In this document: positions 38,531-48,020 of the stretch, piece after piece | How the letters are laid out: each line of letters opens with the position of its first letter | Position numbering within the stretch: the stretch's first letter is position 1 | Source: Acinetobacter sp. TR3 | GTDB lineage: Bacteria; Pseudomonadota; Gammaproteobacteria; Pseudomonadales; Moraxellaceae | DNA: 64,000 nt | Assembly (NCBI RefSeq): GCF_027105055.1 | Contig: NZ_CP114264.1 | Coordinates: 3,100,001-3,164,000 of the forward strand | Direction of reading: 5' to 3' | Translations under genes and position numbers: made by a program | The notes under the pieces: model-generated | The model's input: only the letters and a program-made list of their open reading frames with translations | The model's database searches: none | Told to the model about the DNA's origin: nothing

Positions 38531-38559
38531 AAAAAAGCCAACGCATCGTTGGCTTTTTT
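38531..38559. terminator. Bidirectional terminator
   Basis: Stem AAAAAGCCAACG pairing with CGTTGGCTTTTT, between the convergent hydrolase and dsbB genes. Confidence 0.87.
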
Positions 38560-38560
38560 A

Positions 38561-39064
38561 TTATTTAGCGGCACTATAATGTCTAAACAACTGCCATAAA
38601 CATACCAATAAGATCAAACTGAAATACAGCAAGGACCATACTGGTAGAGATTGTCCTAAGAAAGTCCAATCAATTGCTGCACATTCGCCTGAACCTGAAA
38701 GCACTTCTTGAAATACCGCTTTCATTGGCAATGCATCAACTAAATAGTCTAAGCCTGGACCACAACTTGGCACCTTATCAGGTGGTAAATGTTGTAGCCA
38801 AACATGACGAGATGCCACGCCAACTGACCAACCAATGGATAAGGTTGCTAATAGTGCATAAAAACGTTTAAAACCATTTGAAATCGGATTATGAATAAAT
38901 GCGACTAAGGCAATCAATCCCATTCCAATTAAGCCAATACGTTGGAAAATACACAGTGGGCAAGGCTCTAAACCTTGCACATGTTCTAAATACAACGCAA
39001 ACGAGATACCAATAATACTCGTTAGTACCAGTAATGCACTAACTAAGCGGTAAGTCCATCGCAT
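38561..39064 (-). CDS. dsbB: Disulfide bond formation protein DsbB
   Basis: A 167-residue inner-membrane protein with four transmembrane helices that reoxidises DsbA using ubiquinone. Cys pairs are EPCPLCIFQR (CxxC after helix 1) and the periplasmic loop pair PSCGPGLDY and GSGECAAIDW. It starts 18 bases after gshA ends. Together with dsbD in this window it covers oxidising and reducing arms of periplasmic thiol chemistry. Confidence 0.95.
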   Translation of the reverse strand: MRWTYRLVSALLVLTSIIGISFALYLEHVQGLEPCPLCIFQRIGLIGMGLIALVAFIHNPISNGFKRFYALLATLSIGWSVGVASRHVWLQHLPPDKVPSCGPGLDYLVDALPMKAVFQEVLSGSGECAAIDWTFLGQSLPVWSLLYFSLILLVCLWQLFRHYSAAK

Positions 39065-39082
39065 GGGAAGTCCTCTAAAATT

Positions 39083-40660
39083 TTAACGGTATTGTGCAAG
39101 ATATTGTTCGAAGCTGATGTCGTTATCTTGTTCAAGTTGCGCCTGTTTTTGCAACGATGTTTGCGCTAATTCTGCAAAATATTGTTCTCTTTCTGCACCC
39201 AACTGATGTTGCTCATAACGATTGACATGTTGTTGAGCCATGACACTCCCAAAGTTCCATGTCCCACCATGATCCAAAGTATCTTTAATCACATGCGCGG
39301 AAAGTGTATTTTCAACATGATCTAAACGCTGCTGCATCACTTGGATTGCCTCACAATATAATTGTGAACCATCCATTTGATCTAACAAAATAGCGCAGTC
39401 TTGAATCGCATTTAAATGACGCTGTGCCCAATCATGAAGTGAAACTATTGTTTCACCTTCTATAATTTTAGCATCTACTGCACGTCCACGATTAACCACT
39501 TCAGTTTGATTATGATCAATTTGCTCTTGTTCTTCTGCAAACAAATCAGGACTGTCATTTAATAAACAATACAACGCTAAACTTTCAAGAAAACCCGCTG
39601 AAATTTCATCAATTCCAATCGCACTATAGGGATTGACATCGACTGCACGTAATTCCACATAGCCCACACCACGATTTTTCAATGCTTGTGATGGGGTTTC
39701 ACCCGCTTGTGGCACTTGCTTCGGACGAACGAGACTGTAGTATTCATTTTCGATTTGGAGCACGTGATCATTGATTTGAATCGGCTCACCCTGTTCATCA
39801 TTTAAACCTAAATCGGTAAATTCAGGATAAGGGGTATGTACCGCTTTTTGTAATCCATCGAGATAATCGTGTAGATCGTTGTAATGAATGCCCAATTCTT
39901 TTTGTGCTGAGTTTTGATAGCCCAAACGCCCCATCCGCAACGCAGTCGCTTCTGGTAAATATAATGTTCCTTTAACCAACGGCTGCAAGTGATGCTCGCG
40001 CCCTGTTAAAAAGCAACGACAAACCGATGGGCTAGCACCCAACATATACATCACTAAAGGGATCAAACGAATAAAGTTTCGAATCAAACCGAAATAACGA
40101 TGGCTACGATAATCCTGCAAACTGAGTTGTTTTAATTCTGGCTTGGTTTCATGTTGTTGCAATACTGCAAACAATTGATCAGGAAAAGATAAATTGTAAT
40201 GCACACCCGAAATGGTTTGCATACGGCGACCATAACGTACACCTAAACCATGACGATATAAGGTTTTAAAGCGGCCAATATTAGAAGTGCCGTACTGTGC
40301 TAATCGGATATTCTCTTCGTTGTCGTCCAACATACACGGCATAGAAAGTGGCCAAAGTCTTTCGCCTTGTTCTAGCTGCTGATGCACTACGCTATGGATA
40401 TCTCTTAATTCATCTAATGCAGCTGCGATGGTTGTTTTCGGTGTGGTAATAAACTCCATCAATGCTTCTGAATAATCTGTCGTGATATGCGGATGTGTCA
40501 GTGCAGAACCCAAAGCATCTGGATGATTTTTTTGTGATAAAAATCCATTGCTTTGCATACGTAAACTTTCGCGTTCAATACCGCGTAACATTCCTTTTAA
40601 TAGCGAAGCATCTACCCAAGTCGGTATCACAAAGGAAGAAAGTATGCTGGGTTGATTCAT
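39083..40660 (-). CDS. gshA: Glutamate--cysteine ligase
   Basis: A 525-residue first enzyme of glutathione synthesis (E. coli-type GshA). Signatures include MLRGIERESLRMQSNGFLS, TTDYSEALMEFITTP, VHYNLSFPDQLF, MLGASPSVC and YVELRAVDVNPYSAIGID. Length matches E. coli GshA. It is followed by dsbB on the same strand. Confidence 0.96.
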   Translation of the reverse strand: MNQPSILSSFVIPTWVDASLLKGMLRGIERESLRMQSNGFLSQKNHPDALGSALTHPHITTDYSEALMEFITTPKTTIAAALDELRDIHSVVHQQLEQGERLWPLSMPCMLDDNEENIRLAQYGTSNIGRFKTLYRHGLGVRYGRRMQTISGVHYNLSFPDQLFAVLQQHETKPELKQLSLQDYRSHRYFGLIRNFIRLIPLVMYMLGASPSVCRCFLTGREHHLQPLVKGTLYLPEATALRMGRLGYQNSAQKELGIHYNDLHDYLDGLQKAVHTPYPEFTDLGLNDEQGEPIQINDHVLQIENEYYSLVRPKQVPQAGETPSQALKNRGVGYVELRAVDVNPYSAIGIDEISAGFLESLALYCLLNDSPDLFAEEQEQIDHNQTEVVNRGRAVDAKIIEGETIVSLHDWAQRHLNAIQDCAILLDQMDGSQLYCEAIQVMQQRLDHVENTLSAHVIKDTLDHGGTWNFGSVMAQQHVNRYEQHQLGAEREQYFAELAQTSLQKQAQLEQDNDISFEQYLAQYR

Positions 40661-40853
40661 AATTTATATGCTCGCTTATTTAAGATCAGCAAACCACATC
40701 AATGGTCGCGACTCGGTTATTCCGCCAATTATAACGACAATTGTGATCTAGTCATCTGATTTAGTTTGGCAATTTTTATCACAATCTTATTACATAAGAC
40801 ATGCTGAAATTGTGATTTTATTAAAAAATAAATCTTCCGATGGATACTGAACT

Positions 40854-41393
40854 ATGCAAGCGCAGGACATTATTAATTTCTGGTTTGACCCTGAGCATCG
40901 CTCGCTTTGGTTTGCCAAAAGTGATGAATTTGATGCAAAAATTCGCGACCAATTTCAAATAATTCACCATCAAGCGATCCAAGCTGAACTTTGGTCTTGG
41001 CGACACACACCAGAAGGTCGTTTAGCTGAGATCATTGTGCTAGATCAATTTTCTCGCAATCTATATCGAGACCAAGCGCAAGCCTTTGCCTATGACAATA
41101 TGGCGTTGATACTGGCTCAAGAAGCGATTAGCTTACAACTCGATGCTCAACTTAGCCCTGAACAACGTGCATTTTTGTATATGCCATTTATGCATAGTGA
41201 ATCTAAGCTGATACATGAGTTTGCTTTAAAACTGTTCCAACGCTTGGGCAACGAAATTAACTTAAATTTCGAGAAAAAACATAAAGTCATTATCGACCGT
41301 TTTGGACGCTACCCACATCGCAATGCGCTATTAGGGCGCGTCTCAACCCCCGAAGAACTAGCATTTTTAACAGAACCGAATAGCAGCTTTTAA
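40854..41393 (+). CDS. DUF924 family protein
   Basis: A 179-residue helical protein. The family pattern is IINFWFDPEHRSLWFAKSDEFDAKIRDQF, EIIVLDQFSRNLYRDQAQAFAYD and FLYMPFMHSES. The fold is TPR-like; function is unestablished. It is followed 33 bases later by a lipoprotein gene. Confidence 0.88.
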   Translation: MQAQDIINFWFDPEHRSLWFAKSDEFDAKIRDQFQIIHHQAIQAELWSWRHTPEGRLAEIIVLDQFSRNLYRDQAQAFAYDNMALILAQEAISLQLDAQLSPEQRAFLYMPFMHSESKLIHEFALKLFQRLGNEINLNFEKKHKVIIDRFGRYPHRNALLGRVSTPEELAFLTEPNSSF

Positions 41394-41432
41394 GTCACTC
41401 ATCTCCCACGACTTTGACCATAGGAATTGCAG

Positions 41433-41990
41433 ATGAAAGCTTTATTGATCTACACGCCCCTCCTTGTTGCATTGACATTCACAGGCTGTGCAACCGTTCC
41501 ATCTAAACCCAAAACCTTCGATCAACTGGGTCAATTCACCGCTTATCCATTAAATAACAAAACTTACCGCATTGGTTTCCAAGCAGATAATAATTTGAGT
41601 TATGGTACAGCAGAGGAAATTACTTTACTCAAAGCTGCACAAACCACGATAAAAAATGGTTTCCGTTATTTTACCGTGGTCGATGACCCAAGTAACGCAC
41701 GACATAAAACGCAACGCCAAGCCGTGATTTACTCCACCCCATCGTATTACCCATATGGCTACTATCGTCGTCACCCTGCCTTTTGGCCCGATCCATTCTA
41801 TGATATGCCACAAGTGGTCAATCTTGATCCAATCCAAGTGTCGTATACTATCGAGTGTTTTCAGACTCAGCAGCAATCACCTGATGCTTTTGATGCGCAA
41901 CTCATTTTGCAATCATTAGGGCAAAAATACGGATTGAGTCCAACAGGAGACGTGTTGCAGCCCCCTGCGCCACCTCAAAACAAAAAGTAA
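41433..41990 (+). CDS. CC0125/CC1285-type lipoprotein
   Basis: A 185-residue predicted outer-membrane lipoprotein: LVALTFTGCATVPSK gives a clear lipobox. The domain holds LNNKTYRIGFQADNNLS, TTIKNGFRYFTVVDD and a Tyr/Pro-rich stretch (TPSYYPYGYYRRHPAFWPD), then IECF. An AGGA ribosome site seven bases before the ATG at 41433 decides the start. Function unknown. Confidence 0.8.
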   Translation: MKALLIYTPLLVALTFTGCATVPSKPKTFDQLGQFTAYPLNNKTYRIGFQADNNLSYGTAEEITLLKAAQTTIKNGFRYFTVVDDPSNARHKTQRQAVIYSTPSYYPYGYYRRHPAFWPDPFYDMPQVVNLDPIQVSYTIECFQTQQQSPDAFDAQLILQSLGQKYGLSPTGDVLQPPAPPQNKK

Positions 41991-42008
41991 ATTGATAAGG
42001 ATGACTCA

Positions 42009-43316
42009 ATGAATTCAGTCGAAGAAATTCACGTACCGAGCCTGCAAAGAAGTAAGTACTTCGCCACAATGGCATTGATTATTGCTGTGGTGGCATGGAT
42101 TGCATTAATGGTCGTGGCACATTTTCTACCTGAATATAAATGGATCATCCACATCTTGATGCTCGGTGCAGAAGCAGGTGTAGTTGGTGGGCTGGCTGAT
42201 TGGTACGCTGTCACTGTACTCTTTCGCAACCCTTTTGGGAAAATGCCTTTACCAAAACTATTGCGTGACCACACCGAAATTATTCCACGGAATAAAGCTC
42301 GTATTGCAGAATCAATGGGGCGTTTTGTACAAGAAAACTTTTTATCTCCTCAAATTGTTGAACGCAGTTTAAAAAATGCCGACCTCAGTTTGGCCGTCGG
42401 TCAATGGCTAGCCAAGCCTCAAAATAACCAACAAGTCGTACAGATGATTCAACATACTGTACCGAAAATTTTTGAATTTGTGAGCCAAGATCAAATTGCC
42501 CACTTTGTGCAAAACAATAGTGTGCAATGGGTGCGCAGTACCAAAATCAATAAACTCGCCAGTGAAATGTTACGTGCTGTTTTAGAAAATGATTTCCATC
42601 AAGACGTATTACAACGTGGTCTTGATCTGGCGCATGAGTGGATGGTCTCTCATCCTGAAGAGGCACGAGATCTATCACGTAAACTGTTCCAAGAATTAGG
42701 TGTTTGGAAGCTTGCTAAAGGTGCAAGTTGGATTGGGATTGATGTGCAACAACGGACGATTGACTCACTGATTGAAAAAGTTGAATCAATGTTAGCCAAT
42801 CCTGAACATCCATGGCGACAAGACATTGAAGCAACCACGCATGCACTGATGTTACAACTGGCAGATACAGACAGTGATGCCAGTCAACGTTTAAATAGTG
42901 GAAAAGATGCGCTGCTCGATAGCCCACAAGTGCTGAACTTTATCAGTGGTGCAGTGGCGATTTTATGCGATGCGATTAAAACTGATTTAATGCAAGAAGA
43001 TTCAGGCATTGCCACCAACTTACAAGTCGCGATTCAACAATTGGGTGAAAGCTTGATTCAAAATGAAAAAGTGCGCCAAGTCTTGAATGAGAAAATGGTC
43101 GGCTTAGCAACCAATTTCAGTGAGCAATACAGTGATAAGATTATTCGCTATATCAGTGAACGCATTCATGAATGGGATTCGCGTGAAATGATTGCCAAAA
43201 TCGAAAGTGAGGTGGGTGGTGATTTGCATATGATCCGTGTCAATGGCGTCATCGTGGGTGCGTTTATTGGTTTAGCCCTCGGTGTGATTCGTGCGGTTGT
43301 TGAAAATGTTTTGTAA
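42009..43316 (+). CDS. DUF445 membrane protein
   Basis: A 435-residue protein with two N-terminal transmembrane helices (about 20-40 and 46-70) and one at the C-terminus (GVIVGAFIGLALGVIRAVV), separated by a long helical cytoplasmic or periplasmic region. DWYAVTVLFRNPFG and IPRNKARIAESMGRFVQENFL are DUF445 hallmarks. Function unknown; 18 bases downstream of the lipoprotein gene. Confidence 0.88.
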   Translation: MNSVEEIHVPSLQRSKYFATMALIIAVVAWIALMVVAHFLPEYKWIIHILMLGAEAGVVGGLADWYAVTVLFRNPFGKMPLPKLLRDHTEIIPRNKARIAESMGRFVQENFLSPQIVERSLKNADLSLAVGQWLAKPQNNQQVVQMIQHTVPKIFEFVSQDQIAHFVQNNSVQWVRSTKINKLASEMLRAVLENDFHQDVLQRGLDLAHEWMVSHPEEARDLSRKLFQELGVWKLAKGASWIGIDVQQRTIDSLIEKVESMLANPEHPWRQDIEATTHALMLQLADTDSDASQRLNSGKDALLDSPQVLNFISGAVAILCDAIKTDLMQEDSGIATNLQVAIQQLGESLIQNEKVRQVLNEKMVGLATNFSEQYSDKIIRYISERIHEWDSREMIAKIESEVGGDLHMIRVNGVIVGAFIGLALGVIRAVVENVL

Positions 43317-43330
43317 ATGATATGATTAAG

Positions 43331-43363
43331 GACGGTAAAACCGTGATGTTTTATCGTCTTTTT
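43331..43363 (+). terminator. Terminator after the DUF445 gene
   Basis: An 11-bp stem (GACGGTAAAAC pairing with GTTTTATCGTC, one G-U) followed by TTTTTTA. Confidence 0.82.
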
Positions 43364-43445
43364 TATCACTGAATTGAAATAAAATAAGCCCCAATACGAA
43401 TATCATCCGATTTAGAAATCTATCATTTCACGCCCTTTTCGTAGA

Positions 43446-43883
43446 TCAAACCATGTATTTACTTTCTTGATAATAACGAGTCAAAGCATCTGTATCTTGC
43501 TTTAAAAATGCGGTCAGATAAGTTTTCACTTGTACCAATGAAAGTTGATCAAAATGAATCTTTTCTTTTGCCTGAAGCGTAATTAATCCAAAGATTTGCT
43601 TTTTAGCAATAACCACTGGAATATTAGTCTTCACGATAAATTTAAGTTCTTGAGCAGACCCATAAGGATTCAAGACAATTTCTATCGTTCGTTCCTTGTT
43701 TTCATCGGTAATGGTAAACGTTGGGCTAGCACCATTAAGCTGTAGCCAACGGCTTAATTGTTTTTTCCAACCCATTTTATCAAAGCGAGTTAATACCCCA
43801 ATAGTATTCAGTGCCTCAAGCTGCTCTACATCTTTTAAATCAATATGATGTGGGTAGCGTATTTTTAGATCGAAACTGTCCAT
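43446..43883 (-). CDS. Hypothetical protein
   Basis: A 145-residue protein with no signal peptide or membrane helix: LKIRYPHHIDLKDVEQLEALNTIGVLTRFDKMGW, then beta-rich segments (FTITDENKERTIEIVLNPYG) and a helical tail. I do not recognise the family. I use the ATG at 43883, with AGGG upstream. It stands alone between convergent and divergent neighbours. Confidence 0.65.
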   Translation of the reverse strand: MDSFDLKIRYPHHIDLKDVEQLEALNTIGVLTRFDKMGWKKQLSRWLQLNGASPTFTITDENKERTIEIVLNPYGSAQELKFIVKTNIPVVIAKKQIFGLITLQAKEKIHFDQLSLVQVKTYLTAFLKQDTDALTRYYQESKYMV

Positions 43884-44201
43884 TACTGAATGCCCTATTT
43901 GACAAAAAATAGTATTTATTTTAATCAACACCTGTAAATTATATCGCTTAAAAAATAAAATATAAACACCCTATATATTTGAAAATTAACAATTAAATTT
44001 ACAATTTTAAATCAAAATTGACCAATTCTGTCAGAATTGTTTTTATTAAGACACAATTCCAGTATTTCTCTTGATGGGAAACACACTCTTTAAACGAACA
44101 AGAGAGACTTATCTCTTGTTATTTAGAAAGCGAGAATTTGGAAAAATCCCCTCTTTATCGCTACAATCACCTCAAAATAAAATGGAATTAGGTTAACCAC
44201 A
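43884..44201. other. Intergenic region without a recognised gene
   Basis: 318 A/T-rich bases between two divergent genes. Apart from the ribosome-site region of the plus-strand gene, no motif, repeat or credible frame was seen. Confidence 0.5.
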
Positions 44202-45356
44202 ATGTTGCAGCTTCAGTCAAAACTCCCAAGCCAAGGTGTTACTATTTTTAGCGTGATGACTGAACTCGCACAACGACTGAATGCACTGAATCTATCACAA
44301 GGCTTTCCCGATTTTCCTGCTCCGCCTGCACTACTCGAAGCCCTTAGCCAAGCCACGCTTTCAGGTTATAACCAGTACCCTGCGGGTGATGGTGTGTTGG
44401 CATTAAGAGAGCAATTGGCAAAGCAGTTTTTGCAGCGAGATCTACTGCAACTCGATCCTGTCACTGAAATTACCATTACCCCTGGCGCAACCATTGCGAT
44501 TTTTTGTGCCATTCAAGCCTGTATTCATGCAGATGATGAAGTCATTATTTTTGACCCGAGCTATGACAGCTATGCCCCTGCGGTACAACTGGCAGGGGGA
44601 AAATCAGTTCATATTCATTTAGAAGCGCCAACATTTCAGGTGAATTGGCAAAAGGTCAAAGATTGTATCAATGCAAAAACTCGCATGATTATCGTCAATA
44701 CACCACATAACCCAACAGGGGCAATTTGGTCAGAACAAGACTGGCACCAACTGATTGAACTCATTCAAGATAAAAATATTGTGGTGCTGTCAGATGAAGT
44801 ATACGAACATTTGGTTTTTGACGGGCAAAAGCACTATAGCGCACTACAATTTCCAGAATTACGTGAACGTAGTTATGTGATTGGTTCTTTTGGCAAAAGT
44901 TATCATGTTACAGGTTGGAAAACAGGCTATTGTGTTGCTGCTCCGCATTTGATGCATCTGTTCCGTCAGATTTATCAATTTGCCAATTTCTGCGGCACCA
45001 CACCTTGCCAAGTTGCCTTAGCGCACTATATGCAGCAGCATCCTGAGCACGTTCAGGAACTCCCACATTTTTATCAGGCAAAACGGGATCTTTTTAATAC
45101 CCAAATCCAAAATTCACGTTTCCAATTTATTCCATCACAAGGCACTTATTTCCAAAATCTCGATTACAGTGCGATTCGCCCTGACTTGAATGATGTGGAA
45201 ATGTGCCAATTCCTCGCAGAGCAACACAAAATTGTCGCGATTCCTATTTCCGTTTTTTATCAACAAGCCCCCGAGTCACTACGCCTGATTCGATTCTGCT
45301 TTGCCAAAACTGATCAGACTTTACAACGTGCAGGAGCAATCCTTGCAGAGTGTTGA
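44202..45356 (+). CDS. PLP-dependent aminotransferase, methionine aminotransferase (YbdL) type
   Basis: A 384-residue class I/II aminotransferase. ALNLSQGFPDFPAPPALLEAL, EITITPGATIAIFCAIQA, NTPHNPTGAIWSEQDW and the PLP-lysine SFGKSYHVTGWKTGYCVA are present; the final VPISVFYQQ-like IPISVFYQQAPESLRLIRFCFAK matches YbdL/KAT-like methionine transaminases. It may act in methionine salvage or Phe/Tyr transamination. Confidence 0.9.
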   Translation: MLQLQSKLPSQGVTIFSVMTELAQRLNALNLSQGFPDFPAPPALLEALSQATLSGYNQYPAGDGVLALREQLAKQFLQRDLLQLDPVTEITITPGATIAIFCAIQACIHADDEVIIFDPSYDSYAPAVQLAGGKSVHIHLEAPTFQVNWQKVKDCINAKTRMIIVNTPHNPTGAIWSEQDWHQLIELIQDKNIVVLSDEVYEHLVFDGQKHYSALQFPELRERSYVIGSFGKSYHVTGWKTGYCVAAPHLMHLFRQIYQFANFCGTTPCQVALAHYMQQHPEHVQELPHFYQAKRDLFNTQIQNSRFQFIPSQGTYFQNLDYSAIRPDLNDVEMCQFLAEQHKIVAIPISVFYQQAPESLRLIRFCFAKTDQTLQRAGAILAEC

Positions 45357-45455
45357 TCAACAAAAATAAACCGAACAATCATGACGTCAATATGACCGAT
45401 GATGGTATGGTGGAAAAAATAGAAACGTTTCTGGGCGAAGCGTGAAGGAAATAGA

Positions 45456-46823
45456 ATGACACCACGCCAACCTTTGGTCATGCAACCCAATCTATGGAAA
45501 ACTTTTTTTGTTTTTCTTGTTCCGTTGATTGCTACCAACATTTTACAGAACTTGTCGGGAACGATTAATACCATCTTTGTAGGTCAAATGATGGGAGTTG
45601 ATGCGATTGCTGCGGTTTCTGTATTCTTCCCAATTCTTTTCTTTTTATTGGCATTTGTCATCGGGATCTCCGCAGGAACGACTGTACTGATTGGACAGGC
45701 ATGGGGTGCACAAAATCTTGAAAAAGTCAGAAGTGTGATTGGTTCGACTCTATTTATGACTTTAATTGGGGGCAGCATTATTGCTGTTTTAGGTTGGAGC
45801 TTTGCCGAGCATATTTTGCAATTATTAGGTACAGATCCTAAAGTCATGCATCTTTCTTTACCTTATGTTCGTTGGATGCTGGTGGGTAGTCCATTACTGT
45901 TTGTCTATATTATTTATACTTCGATTTTACGCGGTGTCGGTGATAGTGTTACCCCTTTGATTGCATTGAGCCTAACCAGCCTGATTGGTTTGGCGGTAAC
46001 ACCTGTTTTGCTCAAAGGCTATTTTGGATTCCCTGCTCTGGGCATTGTCGCGCCTGCGGTGGCAACTATTATGGGATATGCCGCAGTCCTTATTTTTCTG
46101 AGCTTCTACCTTAATTACAAGAACCATCCACTGAAAATAGATGCCCGTCTATTGAAAAGTATTCGTCACGATAGCAATCTAAGCAAACTAATCTTAAAGC
46201 TTGGTATCCCAACAGGCATCCAAATGGTGACGACCTCATTGGCAGGCTTAGTCATCATTGGTTTGGTTAATCATTATGGTGCGCATGCGACCGCAGCGTA
46301 TGGTGCAGTGAACCAAGTACTCAACTATATTCAGTTTCCTGCCCTCTCTATCTCAATTGCGGCTTCTATTTTTGCCGCTCAAGCAATTGGTGCAGGAAAA
46401 CCCGAATTATTAGCCAAAGTTACACGAACCGCTTTGGGAATGAATGTCATATTCACAGGCAGTTTGATCACTTTAGCCTACTTATTTTCCAAATATTTAA
46501 TGGCATTATTTATTACCGATCACAGCGTCATTGAACTTGGGCAGCAGCTCTTATTCATCGTATTGTGGTCGCTTTTATTCTTTGGTGCGAGTGCTATTTT
46601 TGCTTCAATCATGCGGGCTAGTGGAACCGTCAATGTTCCGATGATGATTAATATTCTGACCATTATTGTAATTGAAGTTCCTTGTGCCTATTGGTTTAGT
46701 TCGTTATGGGGCTTAACGGGCATTTGGACTGCTTATGCACTTTCTTTTGTGTGCTTATGCGTATTACAAGCCTCTTATTATCAGTTCTTTTGGAAGAAAA
46801 CCAAGATCAAAGTCCTTATTTAA
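45456..46823 (+). CDS. MATE-family efflux transporter
   Basis: A 455-residue 12-helix exporter. N-terminal half: LVPLIATNILQNLSGTINTIFVGQMMGVDAIAAVSVFFPI, with GISAGTTVLIGQAWGAQ; C-terminal half: LGIPTGIQMVTTSLAGLVIIGLVNHYGAHATAAYG. It looks unlike AbeM as I remember it, so I give no symbol. A GAAGGAA ribosome site precedes the ATG. Likely substrate class: cationic drugs or dyes, by family only. Confidence 0.92.
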   Translation: MTPRQPLVMQPNLWKTFFVFLVPLIATNILQNLSGTINTIFVGQMMGVDAIAAVSVFFPILFFLLAFVIGISAGTTVLIGQAWGAQNLEKVRSVIGSTLFMTLIGGSIIAVLGWSFAEHILQLLGTDPKVMHLSLPYVRWMLVGSPLLFVYIIYTSILRGVGDSVTPLIALSLTSLIGLAVTPVLLKGYFGFPALGIVAPAVATIMGYAAVLIFLSFYLNYKNHPLKIDARLLKSIRHDSNLSKLILKLGIPTGIQMVTTSLAGLVIIGLVNHYGAHATAAYGAVNQVLNYIQFPALSISIAASIFAAQAIGAGKPELLAKVTRTALGMNVIFTGSLITLAYLFSKYLMALFITDHSVIELGQQLLFIVLWSLLFFGASAIFASIMRASGTVNVPMMINILTIIVIEVPCAYWFSSLWGLTGIWTAYALSFVCLCVLQASYYQFFWKKTKIKVLI

Positions 46824-46843
46824 AAACTTCTTTGATCCTCAAA

Positions 46844-46876
46844 TAAAAAAGCCATTCTCTAAGAATGGCTTTTTTT
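46844..46876. terminator. Bidirectional terminator
   Basis: Stem AAAGCCATTCT pairing with AGAATGGCTTT flanked by A- and T-runs, between the convergent MATE and SDR genes. Confidence 0.87.
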
Positions 46877-46887
46877 ATGCTTGAAAC

Positions 46888-47715
46888 TTACATCATTTTC
46901 GTTGCAAGTGCAGCAATACGTTGATAACCCGTCGGGAATAGACGTTGGAAAGAATCCACAATACGAGCATCTGTTCCAATTAGCAGACGGCGTTTATCTT
47001 TCAATACTGCATTTAAAATCTGACGAGCAGCTTCTTCTGGCGGTGTACGTAAAAATTTATCAAACTGCTTGATCGATTTATTTGGATCCATGCCCAAGCT
47101 CTTTAAGCTGTCATTCATTTTAGCAGCTTTTGCGATATTGGTACGGATACCACCTGGGTGTACGCAAAGAGAACTTACGCCACTCTTTTCAATATCAAGT
47201 TCTTGACGTAATGATTCAGTAAAACCACGTACCGCAAATTTTGTTGCATTGTATGCAGATTGTGTTGGTTGCGAAGTTAAACCAAAAATACTTGAGATAT
47301 TAATGATATGACCATCTTTGGTTTGCTTAATGAATGGTAAGAATTCTTTGGTGCCGTAAACCACGCCCCAGAAGTTAATTCCCACGATCCACTCTAAATC
47401 TTCATAGCTTGCGCCTTCAACAGTTGAGCCAAGTGCCACACCTGCGTTATTGAAAATCATATTCACTGAGCCATGATCTTGAACAGTTTCTTGCGCCCAT
47501 TGCTTCACCGCTTCACGGTTAGACACATCAAGCACTTTGGTCGTTACTGTGATTGGGTTCTGTTTTACCAACTCAACAGTTTGCGCTAATCCTTTCTCAT
47601 TGATATCGCTCAATGACAAATGGCAACCTTGTTTAGCCAATAAAATTGCCAATTGTTGTCCAATCCCAGAACCTGCACCTGTGATCGCTGCGACTTTATT
47701 TTTAAAATTTTTCAT
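46888..47715 (-). CDS. Short-chain dehydrogenase/reductase
   Basis: A 275-residue classical SDR with NAD(P)-binding TGAGSGIGQQ, NNAGVALGS, the catalytic Ser (NISSIFGL), and YNATK active-site Tyr/Lys. The C-terminal RLLIGTDARIVDSFQRLFPTGYQ region is shared with Acinetobacter SDRs next to TetR regulators. It is divergent from a TetR gene with an operator-like palindrome between them. Confidence 0.9.
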   Translation of the reverse strand: MKNFKNKVAAITGAGSGIGQQLAILLAKQGCHLSLSDINEKGLAQTVELVKQNPITVTTKVLDVSNREAVKQWAQETVQDHGSVNMIFNNAGVALGSTVEGASYEDLEWIVGINFWGVVYGTKEFLPFIKQTKDGHIINISSIFGLTSQPTQSAYNATKFAVRGFTESLRQELDIEKSGVSSLCVHPGGIRTNIAKAAKMNDSLKSLGMDPNKSIKQFDKFLRTPPEEAARQILNAVLKDKRRLLIGTDARIVDSFQRLFPTGYQRIAALATKMM

Positions 47716-47792
47716 TGCCTATCCTTTGTATTGCGAATGATATGCACACATTTGTCTTGATCATGTGCAGTTTAAGCTATAACCAATATAAT

Positions 47793-47812
47793 TTTGACAA
47801 TATGGGTTGTCA
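47793..47812. promoter_or_regulatory. Candidate TetR-family operator
   Basis: A perfect inverted repeat TTGACAA, six-base spacer, TTGTCAA, in the 305-base gap between the divergent SDR and TetR genes. The left arm could also serve as a -35 element. A second inverted repeat, TGCACA/TGTGCA, lies at about 47743-47769. Nothing else was recognised in the gap. Confidence 0.5.
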
Positions 47813-48020
47813 ATATAGTACACTACAGCTTTAAGACAAATGGCAATAACCAACATATTACTTGTCATATTAGGTCTATTTACATTTCATGACGTAAGAT
47901 GTTTAGACACGATGAAATAAGTTTTACGAAATTTAGTTATTCTAAATTCGCAAGACCTGTTTAAAATGCAAATAAATCTTAGATATACGATTTAAAGACT
48001 TTTTAGGGAACGGTTTTTCC

